A stretch of DNA of 43,026 bases, taken from contig NZ_KV804956.1 in assembly GCF_001811505.1 (NCBI RefSeq), positions 1-43,026 of the forward strand. Reading direction: 5' to 3'. Origin of the DNA: Streptococcus sp. HMSC034E03. Lineage in GTDB: Bacteria; Bacillota; Bacilli; Lactobacillales; Streptococcaceae. Numbering within the stretch: the stretch's first letter is position 1; each line of letters starts with the position of its first letter. Both the position numbers and the translations under genes were made by a program. Below are positions 26,214 to 36,100 of the stretch, in pieces. The notes beneath the pieces were generated by a model. It was given only the letters and a program-made list of their open reading frames with translations, was not told the DNA's origin and searched no databases.

Positions 26214-27398
26214 ATGAAAAACTTACAAACTAGTTCCAAAAAATGGGGACAACTTTTATTAGTCATTCTCATTAGCTTTTTTAGTGGTGTTTTAGGTACT
26301 TTTACAACATTGCAGCTCAGTCAAAAACAAAACACTAGTCCAACAAATACAACCACTGTCAGCAAAACAGCTGTAAAAAATGAAAACTCAACCACACAGG
26401 CAGTCGATAAAGTTAAAGATGCTGTGGTATCTGTCATTACTTACTCCGCAAACTCCCAAAATAGTTTATTTGGATCTACAGAGACTGATACAGATACAAA
26501 TACTGAGCAAGTATCTAGTGAAGGTTCTGGAGTTATTTATAAAAAAGAAGGTAACTTTGCTTACCTCGTAACCAATACTCACGTTATTAATGGCGCTAAA
26601 AAAGTTGATATTCGTTTAGCAGATGGGACTAAAGTTCCAGGTGAAATTGTTGGTTCTGATACTTATTCTGACATTGCAGTTGTAAAAATTGCTGCAGATA
26701 AGGTGACTACAGTAGCCGAATTTGGAGATTCTGATCAACTAACAGTTGGAGAAACAGCTATTGCAATAGGAAGCCCTCTAGGTTCTGAATATGCCAATAC
26801 CGTGACACAAGGCATCGTGTCAAGTTTGAATAGAAATGTTTCTTTAAAATCTGAAGATGGACAAGCTATCTCTACAAAGGCTATCCAAACAGATACAGCC
26901 ATCAACCCTGGAAACTCTGGCGGTCCCTTAATCAATATTCAGGGACAAGTAATCGGAATTACATCTAGTAAAATCGCCACAAACGGTGGAACGTCTGTGG
27001 AAGGACTTGGATTTGCGATTCCTTCAAACGATGCCATCAATATTATCAATCAATTGGAAAAGAATGGAAAAGTCACTCGACCAGCCTTGGGCATTCAAAT
27101 GGTCAACCTTTCAAATCTTAGTAGCACTGATTTACAAAGATTGAATGTACCATCAAGTGTCACTGCAGGAGTAGTTGTTCGTTCTGTTATAACTAGTATG
27201 CCTGCCAATGGACATCTACAACAATATGACGTCATTACAAAAGTAGATGATAAAGCTATTTCTTCAACTACTGAATTACAAAGTGCTCTATATAGTCATT
27301 CTATCGGAGATAGCATGACCATTACATACTACCGTAATGGCAAGGAAGAAACAACTACCATTAAATTAGATAAGAGTACTAGTGATTTGGAACAATAG
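26214..27398 (+). CDS. htrA: HtrA/DegP surface serine protease
   Basis: 394 residues from [13 protein letters not shown] lies 5 bases before this ATG, and an upstream ATG at 26202 would put the Shine-Dalgarno inside the gene. An N-terminal membrane anchor (about 12-35), a low-complexity linker, a trypsin-like domain with His123, Asp153 and Ser235 (GNSGGP) and one C-terminal PDZ domain (about 290-385). It degrades misfolded secreted proteins and in pneumococcus also competence peptide. Under CiaR control here. Followed by parB. Confidence 0.97.
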   Translation: MKNLQTSSKKWGQLLLVILISFFSGVLGTFTTLQLSQKQNTSPTNTTTVSKTAVKNENSTTQAVDKVKDAVVSVITYSANSQNSLFGSTETDTDTNTEQVSSEGSGVIYKKEGNFAYLVTNTHVINGAKKVDIRLADGTKVPGEIVGSDTYSDIAVVKIAADKVTTVAEFGDSDQLTVGETAIAIGSPLGSEYANTVTQGIVSSLNRNVSLKSEDGQAISTKAIQTDTAINPGNSGGPLINIQGQVIGITSSKIATNGGTSVEGLGFAIPSNDAINIINQLEKNGKVTRPALGIQMVNLSNLSSTDLQRLNVPSSVTAGVVVRSVITSMPANGHLQQYDVITKVDDKAISSTTELQSALYSHSIGDSMTITYYRNGKEETTTIKLDKSTSDLEQ

Positions 27399-27425
27399 TT
27401 TACAGATATGTAAAGTTGCTTTACA
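27399..27425. repeat. TTTACA/TGTAAA dyad and tandem repeat between htrA and parB
   Basis: TTTACAGATATGTAAA (27399-27414) has 6-bp inverted arms and is followed by a second, degenerate unit beginning TTTACAGAATATCTAA at 27420; the two units are about 21 bases apart, like tandem operators just before the parB promoter. Confidence 0.55.
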
Positions 27426-27439
27426 GAATATCTAAGTTG

Positions 27440-27448
27440 TGTTAATGT
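27440..27448 (+). promoter_or_regulatory. Possible parB promoter giving a leaderless mRNA
   Basis: TGTTAATGT is an extended -10 (TGn-TANNNT) ending 6 bases before the parB ATG, so transcription would start at or next to the A of ATG. No Shine-Dalgarno is visible upstream of parB, which fits a leaderless message. Inference only. Confidence 0.35.
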
Positions 27449-27454
27449 AGAATT

Positions 27455-28213
27455 ATGGAAGAATTTAAAATTGTTCAAATAAAAGATATTCAAAAAAATC
27501 CCTATCAACCTCGGAAGGAATTTTCAGAAGAAAAAATACAAGAACTGGCACAATCTATTAAGGAAAACGGCTTGATTCAGCCTATTATCGTTAGAAAATC
27601 TCCAGTACTTGGATATGAAATCCTAGCTGGAGAAAGGCGGTATCGTGCTTCAATAGCTGCTGGACTTTCAGAAGTTCCAGTCATTGTTAAGCAACTTTCT
27701 GATCAAGATATGATGCTTCATTCTATCATTGAAAATCTCCAACGCGAAAATTTAAATCCTATCGAGGAAGCTAAAGCATATCAATCCTTAATCGATAAAG
27801 GTTTTACCCACACAGAAATTGCTGAAAAAATGGGGAAATCTCGACCTTATATTACAAATCTAGTTCGATTGTTAGGGCTACCTAAACATATCCTGACAGA
27901 AGTCGAAAGTGGGAAGCTTTCCCAGGCTCATGCTAGACTCCTCATTCAATTATCAAGTGATAAACAAGATAAACTCTTGCATCGTATTCAAACTGAAAAT
28001 CTCTCAGTTAGACAAGTTGAACAAATACTACAAAAAACGAAGAAGAGCAGCAGAAAAGAAAAAGACCACTTTGTCAAAGAGGAAGAGCAAAAATTGAAAA
28101 AAATACTCGGATTAGATGTTCAGATTAGCCTTCAAAAAAAAGATAGCGGTAAAATTTCAATTTCCTTCCATAACCAAGATGAATATCAACAATTTATTAA
28201 CAGCCTGAAATAA
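27455..28213 (+). CDS. parB: ParB (Spo0J), chromosome partitioning protein
   Basis: 252 residues: N-terminal CTPase/ParB domain with ENGLIQPIIVRK and GERRYRAS (boxes I and II), a central helix-turn-helix (HTEIAEKMGKSRPYITNLVRLL) that reads parS, a Lys-rich linker and a short C-terminal dimerisation domain. Streptococci lack ParA; ParB loads SMC at parS and in pneumococcus also influences comCDE expression. Three parS-like sites lie in this window. The ATG is not preceded by a clear ribosome binding site. Confidence 0.97.
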   Translation: MEEFKIVQIKDIQKNPYQPRKEFSEEKIQELAQSIKENGLIQPIIVRKSPVLGYEILAGERRYRASIAAGLSEVPVIVKQLSDQDMMLHSIIENLQRENLNPIEEAKAYQSLIDKGFTHTEIAEKMGKSRPYITNLVRLLGLPKHILTEVESGKLSQAHARLLIQLSSDKQDKLLHRIQTENLSVRQVEQILQKTKKSSRKEKDHFVKEEEQKLKKILGLDVQISLQKKDSGKISISFHNQDEYQQFINSLK

Positions 28214-28245
28214 GGCTGTTATTTTATTATTCTTAACTAACATGG

Positions 28246-28362
28246 TTATCCACCGATTTATCTTTTTAAAAAGCCTTATATTTCAGATTTCTCCTTAGTT
28301 ATCCACATCTTGTGGATAAGAACTAAAAACATTGTTAATTGTTTTCCACAAGTTGTGGAAAA
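28246..28362. promoter_or_regulatory. DnaA box cluster upstream of dnaA (oriC, left part)
   Basis: TTATCCACC (28246-28254), TTATCCACA (28299-28307), its inverse TGTGGATAA (28311-28319), TTTTCCACA (28342-28350) and its inverse TGTGGAAAA (28354-28362). Two head-to-head pairs with 3-base spacing lie just upstream of the dnaA -10, suggesting autorepression and origin binding by DnaA. Confidence 0.9.
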
Positions 28363-28375
28363 ATAATCTTATCTA

Positions 28376-28384
28376 TGGTAAAAT
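28376..28384 (+). promoter_or_regulatory. dnaA promoter, extended -10
   Basis: TGGTAAAAT: TGn plus TAAAAT (28379-28384), 50 bases before the dnaA start. The DnaA boxes at 28342-28362 occupy the -35 region. Confidence 0.6.
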
Positions 28385-28434
28385 GATTCTATCAATAAAA
28401 CTTTAAAATTTTATAGTAAAGGAGGAGAAAGTCA

Positions 28435-29790
28435 TTGAAAGAAAAACAATTTTGGAATCGTATTTTAGAACTTGCGCATGATCGGTTGACTCAATCAGTT
28501 TATGATTTTTACATCTTAGATGCCACCCTAGTTAAAGTAGAAAATGCCACTGCAACGATTTTCTTACCCCGAGATGAGATGCAGATATTTTGGGAAAGAA
28601 ATATCAATGGAATCCTTTTAACAGCAGGTTTTGAAATCTATGATACTGAAATAAAGGCGCATTATGTCTTCACGAAAGTTGAAGAAACTGCCTCTCAAAT
28701 AGCTATAGAACCTGATTCTATTAGCGATTATCAGACAATTCCCTCCACTATTCCATATTCTGAAACTGGACTCAAGGAAAAGTATACTTTCGATAATTTT
28801 GTCCAAGGAAATGGTAATGTTTGGGCTAAGTCCGCAGCTTTAGCAGTTTCTGAAGATCCTGGACTAACTTATAATCCTCTATTTATCTATGGAGGTCCTG
28901 GACTTGGAAAAACTCACCTGCTAAATGCCCTTGGTAATGAAATTCTAAAAAAGAGTCCAAATGCGCGTGTTAAATACATACCTGCTGAAAGCTTCATTAA
29001 TGAATTTCTAGAGCATTTGAGACTCAATGATATGGAAAAATTCAAAAAAACTTATCGTAGTTTGGATCTCCTACTCATTGATGATATTCAATCTCTTAGT
29101 GGAAAGAAAGTACAAACTCAAGAAGAGTTTTTCAATACTTTTAATGCCCTTCACAATAATAATAAACAAATTGTTTTAACAAGCGACCGTAGGCCTGAAC
29201 ATTTAGAAAGTCTACCTGAACGTCTGGTCACGCGCTTCTCGTGGGGATTAACGACAGATATCACACCACCTGATTTTGAAACACGTATTGCTATTTTACA
29301 GAGTAAGACTGAACATCTCCATTATCATTTTCAGAATGATACACTCGAATATTTGGCTGGACAATTTGACTCGAACGTGAGAGAGCTAGAGGGTGCACTC
29401 AACGACATCAGCTTGATGGCCAAAGTCAAAAAGATTAACAACATCACAGTAGACATCGCTGCTGAGGCTATTCGTGCTCGCAAACAAGACGTTAACAAAA
29501 TGATTGTGATTCCAATTGATAAAATACAAACAGAAGTGGGAAACTTTTATGGTGTTAGTGTCAAGGAAATGAAGGGAACTAGACGTGTTCAAAATATCGT
29601 TTTAGCCCGTCAAGTTGCCATGTACCTAGCCAGAGAAATGACAGATAATAGCCTTCCTAAAATTGGAAAAGAGTTTGGTGGCAAAGACCACACAACGGTC
29701 ATTCATGCCCATGGAAAAATCAAATCCATGCTTGAAACAGATGATAATTTACGTTTAGAAATCGAAGCAATCAAAAAGAAAATTAAATAA
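28435..29790 (+). CDS. dnaA: DnaA, chromosomal replication initiator
   Basis: 451 residues. Domain I (about 1-80), a short linker, AAA+ domain III with Walker A GGPGLGKT (153-160) and Walker B LLLIDDIQ, and C-terminal domain IV with the DnaA signature [11 protein letters not shown] that binds TTATCCACA boxes. The start is TTG preceded by GGAGGAG; no ATG fits the conserved N-terminus. Boxes lie on both sides of the gene, so it sits inside the bipartite origin. Confidence 0.98.
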   Translation: MKEKQFWNRILELAHDRLTQSVYDFYILDATLVKVENATATIFLPRDEMQIFWERNINGILLTAGFEIYDTEIKAHYVFTKVEETASQIAIEPDSISDYQTIPSTIPYSETGLKEKYTFDNFVQGNGNVWAKSAALAVSEDPGLTYNPLFIYGGPGLGKTHLLNALGNEILKKSPNARVKYIPAESFINEFLEHLRLNDMEKFKKTYRSLDLLLIDDIQSLSGKKVQTQEEFFNTFNALHNNNKQIVLTSDRRPEHLESLPERLVTRFSWGLTTDITPPDFETRIAILQSKTEHLHYHFQNDTLEYLAGQFDSNVRELEGALNDISLMAKVKKINNITVDIAAEAIRARKQDVNKMIVIPIDKIQTEVGNFYGVSVKEMKGTRRVQNIVLARQVAMYLAREMTDNSLPKIGKEFGGKDHTTVIHAHGKIKSMLETDDNLRLEIEAIKKKIK

Positions 29791-29792
29791 CT

Positions 29793-29915
29793 TGTGGATA
29801 ACTTTAGAAAAATTTCTTTATTTATCCACACTTTTTAAACAAGGCTCTTTCCTTGAGTTTTCTTGATTAGCATCTGTTTTCCACAGTTTTCACACGCTCT
29901 ATTATTACTATTATC
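29793..29915. other. oriC core: DnaA boxes and DnaA-trio-like unwinding tract
   Basis: TGTGGATAA (29793-29801), TTATCCACA (29822-29830) and TTTTCCACA (29877-29885) are followed by TTTTCACAC and, after a short GC clamp, a tract of triplets TCT ATT ATT ACT ATT ATC (about 29898-29915) resembling the DnaA-trios next to the B. subtilis unwinding element. AT-rich sequence continues to the dnaN ribosome binding site. Replication probably starts here. Confidence 0.75.
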
Positions 29916-29947
29916 CTTCTAATAATAAAAAGAATAAAGGAGAATCC

Positions 29948-31084
29948 ATGATTCATTTTTCAATTAATAAAAATTTATTTTTACAAGCTTTAAATACAAC
30001 AAAAAGAGCTATTAGCTCAAAAAATGCTATTCCTATTCTATCAACTGTAAAAATTGATGTTACCAATGAAGGAATTACCTTGATTGGATCAAATGGTCAA
30101 ATCTCAATCGAAAATTTTATATCGCAAAAAAATGAAAATGCAGGTCTCTTGATTAACTCTTTAGGTTCAGTTCTACTGGAAGCTTCTTTCTTTATCAATG
30201 TTGTTTCAAGTCTTCCAGATGTAACACTTGATTTTAAAGAGATTGAACAAAAGCAAATTGTCTTAACTAGTGGAAAATCAGAGATTACTCTTAAAGGAAA
30301 AGATAGCGAGCAATATCCACGTATTCAGGAAATTTCTGCAAGCAATCCTTTAGTTCTTGAAACAAAACTTCTTAAAAAGATTATCAATGAAACAGCTTTT
30401 GCAGCTAGTACCCAAGAAAGCCGTCCTATTTTGACAGGTGTCCACTTTGTTTTAAGCAACCACAAAGAATTAAAAACAGTTGCGACAGATTCTCACCGTC
30501 TCAGTCAGAAGAAATTGACACTTGAAAAAAATAGCGATGATTTTGATGTTGTCATCCCAAGTCGTTCGCTACGCGAATTTTCAGCTGTTTTTACGGATGA
30601 TATCGAAACAGTAGAGATTTTCTTCGCCAATAATCAAATTCTCTTTAGAAGTGAAAATATTAGCTTCTACACACGTCTCTTAGAAGGAAATTATCCAGAT
30701 ACCGATCGATTGATTCCAACAGATTTTAATACAACAGTGACTTTTGATGTTTCTAAACTACGCCAGTCTATGGAACGTGCTCGCCTCTTATCAAGTGCGA
30801 CACAAAATGGTACTGTTAAATTAGAAATCAAAGAAGGAGTTGTAAGTGCTCATGTTCATTCTCCAGAAGTAGGGAAAGTAAACGAAGAAATTGATACTGA
30901 AAATGTAAGTGGTGATGATTTGACAATTAGTTTTAACCCAACTTACTTGATTGAAGCACTAAAAGCCTTGAATAGTGAAAAAGTTACAATCAGTTTTATC
31001 TCTGCAGTTCGTCCTTTCACCCTTGTTCCAGCAGACATTGATGAAGATTTCATGCAGCTCATCACGCCAGTTCGTACAAATTAA
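29948..31084 (+). CDS. dnaN: DNA polymerase III beta subunit (sliding clamp)
   Basis: 378 residues, usual length, three clamp domains of about 125 residues each (LLINSLGSVLLEASFF, ATQESRPILTGVHF and TFDVSKLRQSMERARLLS mark domain segments), ending PVRTN. It forms the dimeric ring that tethers the polymerase and many repair proteins. AAAGGAG precedes the ATG. Follows dnaA across the 157-base origin segment and ends at a hairpin terminator. Confidence 0.98.
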   Translation: MIHFSINKNLFLQALNTTKRAISSKNAIPILSTVKIDVTNEGITLIGSNGQISIENFISQKNENAGLLINSLGSVLLEASFFINVVSSLPDVTLDFKEIEQKQIVLTSGKSEITLKGKDSEQYPRIQEISASNPLVLETKLLKKIINETAFAASTQESRPILTGVHFVLSNHKELKTVATDSHRLSQKKLTLEKNSDDFDVVIPSRSLREFSAVFTDDIETVEIFFANNQILFRSENISFYTRLLEGNYPDTDRLIPTDFNTTVTFDVSKLRQSMERARLLSSATQNGTVKLEIKEGVVSAHVHSPEVGKVNEEIDTENVSGDDLTISFNPTYLIEALKALNSEKVTISFISAVRPFTLVPADIDEDFMQLITPVRTN

Positions 31085-31087
31085 TGG

Positions 31088-31116
31088 AAAGAGGTTGAGC
31101 CTAGCTCGCCTCTTTT
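31088..31116 (+). terminator. dnaN terminator
   Basis: AAAGAGG and CCTCTTT flank a second short stem (GAGC/GCTC); T run follows directly. 4 bases beyond the stop codon. Confidence 0.75.
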
Positions 31117-31117
31117 A

Positions 31118-31126
31118 TGATATAAT
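31118..31126 (+). promoter_or_regulatory. Extended -10 promoter for the DUF951 gene
   Basis: TGATATAAT (31118-31126), 25 bases before the ATG; AAAAAGGAG follows as the ribosome binding site. Confidence 0.55.
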
Positions 31127-31150
31127 CGAAAAAGAAAAAGGAGACTAACT

Positions 31151-31345
31151 ATGTATCAAGTTGGAAATTTTGTTGAAATGAAAAAACCACACGCTTGTAC
31201 AATCAAATCAACAGGTAAAAAAGCCAATCGTTGGGAAATTACCCGTGTTGGAGCTGATATCAAAATAAAATGTAGCAATTGTGATCATGTGGTCATGATG
31301 AGTCGATATGATTTTGAAAGAAAAATGAACAAAATCATCGACTAG
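31151..31345 (+). CDS. DUF951 small protein
   Basis: 64 residues. Conserved small protein between dnaN and ychF in streptococci: MYQVGNFVEMKKPHACT, then a lone CSNCDH knuckle near residue 40 and a basic C-terminus. Together with Cys16 this may form a small zinc site or an OB-like nucleic-acid binder, but function is unknown. It has its own extended -10 and ribosome binding site. Confidence 0.88.
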   Translation: MYQVGNFVEMKKPHACTIKSTGKKANRWEITRVGADIKIKCSNCDHVVMMSRYDFERKMNKIID

Positions 31346-31385
31346 GAACCTCATAGTAAGAGGGTTAGCAAGTTTTCCCTTTTTG

Positions 31386-31394
31386 TGTTATAAT
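31386..31394 (+). promoter_or_regulatory. Extended -10 promoter for ychF
   Basis: TGTTATAAT (31386-31394), 37 bases before the ychF ATG. Confidence 0.6.
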
Positions 31395-31430
31395 ATTGAA
31401 GATTGAAATGTGAACGGAGAATGAGAAACT

Positions 31431-32546
31431 ATGGCTTTAACAGCAGGTATTGTAGGTTTACCAAACGTTGGTAAATCAACCCTATTTAATGCAATTACAA
31501 AAGCAGGAGCAGAGGCTGCAAATTATCCATTTGCAACCATTGATCCAAATGTTGGGATGGTAGAAGTTCCAGATGAACGCCTCCAAAAATTGACGGAAAT
31601 GATTACTCCTAAGAAGACAGTCCCAACAACCTTTGAATTTACAGATATTGCAGGGATTGTAAAAGGTGCATCAAAAGGAGAAGGTCTGGGGAATAAATTC
31701 TTGGCTAATATCCGTGAAGTTGATGCCATTGTTCACGTGGTTCGTGCCTTTGATGATGAAAATGTCATGCGTGAACAAGGTCGTGAAGATGCCTTTGTGG
31801 ATCCACTAGCAGATATTGATACCATTAACCTAGAGTTGATTCTTGCTGACTTAGAATCAGTCAATAAACGCTATGCGCGTGTGGAAAAGATGGCACGTAC
31901 TCAAAAAGATAAGGAATCAGTTGCAGAATTTAACGTTCTTCAAAAGATTAAACCAGTTCTTGAAGATGGTAAATCAGCTCGTACCATTGAATTTACAGAT
32001 GAAGAGCAAAAAGTAGTTAAAGGTCTTTTCCTTTTGACAACAAAACCTGTTCTTTATGTAGCTAACGTTGATGAGGATGTGGTTGGAGACCCAGAATCTA
32101 TCGATTATGTGAAGCAAATTTGTGAATTCGCAGCAACAGAAAATGCAGAGGTAGTAGTCATTTCAGCGCGTGCTGAAGAAGAAATTTCTGAGTTAGACGA
32201 TGAAGATAAAAAAGAGTTTCTTGAAGCTATTGGTTTGACAGAATCAGGTGTGGATAAGTTGACTCGTGCTGCTTACCATCTACTTGGACTTGGGACTTAC
32301 TTCACAGCTGGTGAAAAAGAGGTTCGTGCTTGGACCTTTAAACGTGGCATGAAAGCTCCTCAAGCTGCTGGAATTATCCACTCTGACTTCGAAAAAGGCT
32401 TTATTCGTGCAGTGACTATGTCTTATGATGATTTGATTAAATACGGATCTGAAAAGGCAGTAAAAGAAGCTGGACGTTTGCGTGAAGAAGGAAAAGAATA
32501 TGTCGTTCAAGATGGCGATATCATGGAATTCCGCTTTAACGTATAA
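31431..32546 (+). CDS. ychF: YchF/OLA1-type ribosome-associated ATPase
   Basis: 371 residues. G1 loop GLPNVGKS (9-16), G3 DIAG, and the altered G4 motif NVDE in place of NKxD, which gives YchF/Ola1 proteins their preference for ATP over GTP. C-terminal TGS domain (AWTFKRGMKAPQAAG to the end). It binds ribosomes and influences translation fidelity and stress responses. Transcribed from its own extended -10; terminator follows. Confidence 0.97.
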   Translation: MALTAGIVGLPNVGKSTLFNAITKAGAEAANYPFATIDPNVGMVEVPDERLQKLTEMITPKKTVPTTFEFTDIAGIVKGASKGEGLGNKFLANIREVDAIVHVVRAFDDENVMREQGREDAFVDPLADIDTINLELILADLESVNKRYARVEKMARTQKDKESVAEFNVLQKIKPVLEDGKSARTIEFTDEEQKVVKGLFLLTTKPVLYVANVDEDVVGDPESIDYVKQICEFAATENAEVVVISARAEEEISELDDEDKKEFLEAIGLTESGVDKLTRAAYHLLGLGTYFTAGEKEVRAWTFKRGMKAPQAAGIIHSDFEKGFIRAVTMSYDDLIKYGSEKAVKEAGRLREEGKEYVVQDGDIMEFRFNV

Positions 32547-32570
32547 TCAACATTTTTAATAGTGTCAATT

Positions 32571-32597
32571 AGGTTGGAAAAAAATTCCAACCCTTTT
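32571..32597 (+). terminator. ychF terminator
   Basis: GGTTGGAA and TTCCAACC pair around a run of A, followed by CTTTT. Lies between ychF and pth; partial read-through would supply pth, for which I see no clear promoter. Confidence 0.75.
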
Positions 32598-32618
32598 GAC
32601 TTTTGAAAGGAAATATAA

Positions 32619-33188
32619 ATGACAAAATTACTTGTAGGATTGGGAAATCCAGGAGATAAATATTTTGAAACTAAACATAATGTTGGCTTTATGTTGATTG
32701 ATCAAATAGCAAAAAAACAGAATGTCACCTTTACACACGATAAGATTTTTCAAGCTGAATTAGCTTCATTTTTCCTTAATGGTGAAAAAATTTATCTAGT
32801 GAAACCAACAACTTTTATGAATGAAAGTGGGAAAGCAGTTCATGCTTTATTAACCTACTATGGTTTAGATATTGAAGATTTACTGATTATTTACGATGAT
32901 CTTGACATGGAAGTCGGAAAAATTCGTCTTCGCGCTAAAGGATCAGCTGGCGGTCATAATGGCATCAAGTCAATTATCCAACATATTGGTACACAGGTTT
33001 TCAATCGTGTAAAGATTGGTATCGGTAGACCTAAAAAAGGAATGTCTGTTGTTCACCACGTTTTGAGTAAATTTGACAAGGATGACTATATAGGTATTTT
33101 ACAGTCTGTTGACAAGGTTGACGATGCTGTAAATTATTATTTACAAGAGAAAAACTTTGAAAAGACGATGCAGAAATATAATGGGTAA
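32619..33188 (+). CDS. pth: Peptidyl-tRNA hydrolase
   Basis: 189 residues. Catalytic His20 in KHNVGF, Asn10 in GLGNPG and the Asp in [12 protein letters not shown] are present, with [11 protein letters not shown]. It recycles peptidyl-tRNA released from stalled ribosomes. AAAGGA precedes the ATG. Its stop codon is 4 bases before the preferred mfd start, so the two are co-expressed. Confidence 0.98.
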   Translation: MTKLLVGLGNPGDKYFETKHNVGFMLIDQIAKKQNVTFTHDKIFQAELASFFLNGEKIYLVKPTTFMNESGKAVHALLTYYGLDIEDLLIIYDDLDMEVGKIRLRAKGSAGGHNGIKSIIQHIGTQVFNRVKIGIGRPKKGMSVVHHVLSKFDKDDYIGILQSVDKVDDAVNYYLQEKNFEKTMQKYNG

Positions 33189-33192
33189 TGAA

Positions 33193-36100
33193 ATGGCATT
33201 AATCGATTTCTTTTTAGAGAATAAACAAATTCTATCTTGGCATGAGAACCTACCACAGAAACAAAGACAATTATTGCTAGGTCTTTCTGGATCAGCAAAA
33301 TCTTTAGCTATTGCTAGTAGTCTGAAGAGTCAGGATAAGGTTTTAGTGATGACTTCTACATATGGAGAGGCTGAGCGTCTGGTCAATGATCTAATCTCTA
33401 TACTAGGTTCGGATCTAGTTTATCCATTTCTAGTAGATGATTCACCAATGGTCGAATTTTTGGTATCATCTCAGGAAAAGATTTTTTCTCGGGTTGAAGC
33501 TTTGCGTTTTCTAAGAGATAAGTCTCAAAAAGGGATTTTAGTTTGTAACGTCGCAGCTAGTCGGGTATTCTTACCAAATCCTCAAGTTTTTGATGATAGT
33601 ATCTTAGAACTTCAAGTGGGCCAAGAATGCGAACAAAGAGAATTAAAAAATCACTTGATTTCCCTTGGTTATAAGAAGGTTACACAAGTTCAAAGTCAGG
33701 GAGAATTTAGCCTTCGTGGAGATATCTTGGATATCTTTGAAACTTCTCAACTATCTCCTTACCGAATAGAATTTTTTGGTGATGAGATTGATGGAATTAG
33801 AGAATTTGATGCCGAAACTCAATTATCAAAAGAGAGTCAAACTCAAGTACTAATCTATCCAGCTAGTGATATTTTGTTAACGAATGAAGATTATCATCGT
33901 GGTCAGAAATTTTTAGAACATGAGATTGATAAGGCACTTTCTCCAACTTTAAAGTCTTACCTAGAAGAAGTTTTTAGTTGTACGAAAGAGCAAGTTCTTC
34001 ATGCAGATATTCGCAAGTTTTTGTCTGTATTTTATAAAAAACAGTGGACCTTGATAGACTATTTTAATCAAGTTCCTATTATCTTTGATGATTTTCAAAA
34101 AATCATGAATCAGTACGATGCTTTTGATAAGGAAACTGCTAGTTACTTTACAGAAGATTTACACAATAGTAAAATAGTGTCAAGTTTACAATATTTTGCT
34201 GATGTAGAAAGTCAGTTTAAAAAACATGTACCAGCGACTTTCTTTTCAAATTTTCAAAAAGGGCTTGGAAATTTGAAATTTAATAATCTGTACCAGTTCA
34301 ATCAATATCCTATGCAGGAGTTCTTTAATCAGTTTTCTTTTCTGAAAGAAGAAATTGAACGTTACAAAAAATTAAAGTATACGATTGTTCTTCAATCAAG
34401 TAGCAAAACTGAACTAAAGAAACTGTTAACGATTCTTGATGAATATAGCATTAAAGTTGACAACAGTAATCAAAGTGAAATCTGTAAAGGAACTGTTAAT
34501 CTTGTTGAAGGAAATCTTCGTCATGGATTTCATTTTGTAGATGAGAATCTTGTATTTATCACTGAATATGAAATTTTTAAAAAGAAGATTAAACGCAAGT
34601 ATCGCAGACAAAATATTAGCAATGCTGAACGATTAAAGGATTATAGTGAACTCCAAAAAGGAGACTATGTTGTTCATCAAATTCATGGTATTGGTCAATA
34701 TTTAGGGATTGAAACGATTGAAATCAAAGGAATTCATCGAGACTACGTAAGTGTCCTATATCAAAATGGAGACCGTATTTCCATCCCTGTAGAGCAGATA
34801 CAGACTCTTTCTAAGTATGTCTCTAGTGATGGTAAGGCTCCAAAGTTAAACAAACTTAACGATGGACGTTTTAAAAAAGCCAAGCAAAAAGTAAAGAGTC
34901 AAGTTGAAGATATTGCAGATGACTTGATTAAGTTATATGCAGAGAGAAGTCAACTTAAAGGTTTTGCATTTTCAAAAGATGATGAAGATCAAAACGCTTT
35001 TGACGAAGCATTCCCATATGTAGAGACTGAGGACCAACTTCGAAGTATAGATGAAATTAAAAAGGATATGCAGGCTCCTCAACCGATGGACCGACTTTTA
35101 GTTGGAGATGTTGGTTTTGGTAAGACTGAGGTGGCCATGCGAGCTGCATTTAAGGCTGTCAATGATCATAAACAGGTTGTTGTTTTAGTACCAACTACCG
35201 TTCTTGCTCAGCAACATTACAGTAATTTCAAGGAAAGATTTGAACAATTTGCTGTCAATGTAGATGTTTTGAGTCGTTTTAGAAGTAAGAAAGAGCAGAC
35301 TGAGACACTTGAAAAATTGAAAAAAGGTCAAGTAGACATCTTGATAGGAACTCATCGAGTTTTATCTAAAGATGTTGAATTTGCTGATTTAGGCTTGATT
35401 ATCATCGATGAGGAACAACGTTTTGGTGTCAAACATAAGGAAGCTTTGAAGGAATTGAAAAAGAAGGTTGATGTCTTAACCTTGACAGCTACACCAATTC
35501 CTAGAACTCTCCACATGTCTATATTAGGTATCCGAGATTTATCAGTCATAGAGACTCCTCCAACCAATCGATATCCTGTTCAAACCTATGTTCTTGAACA
35601 GAATGATCGTGTCATTCGTGATGCTATATTGAGAGAAATGGATCGTGGTGGTCAGGTTTACTATCTTTACAACAAAGTTGACACGATTGAAAAGAAGGTT
35701 TCAGAGTTACAAGAGTTGATTCCAGAAGCTTCGATTGGCTTTGTTCATGGACAAATGAGTGAAATTCGTTTGGAGAATACGCTACTTGATTTTATTGAAG
35801 GTGAATATGATATTTTAGTAACCACTACAATCATTGAAACAGGAGTTGATATTCCAAATGCAAATACTTTATTTATTGAAAATGCAGATCATATGGGATT
35901 GTCAACCTTGTATCAATTAAGAGGTCGGGTTGGTCGTAGTAATCGAATTGCCTATGCTTATCTCATGTATCGTCCAGATAAAACCTTGACAGAAGTTTCT
36001 GAGAAAAGATTAGAGGCCATCAAAGGTTTTACTGAACTAGGTTCTGGTTTCAAAATCGCTATGCGTGATTTATCCATTCGTGGAGCTGGGAATCTTTTAG

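Noticed and set aside
31733-31748. TTCACGTGG sequence in ychF as a fourth parS
   Set aside because: Only the central bases match; the outer half-sites differ at several positions from TGTTTCACGTGAAACA.
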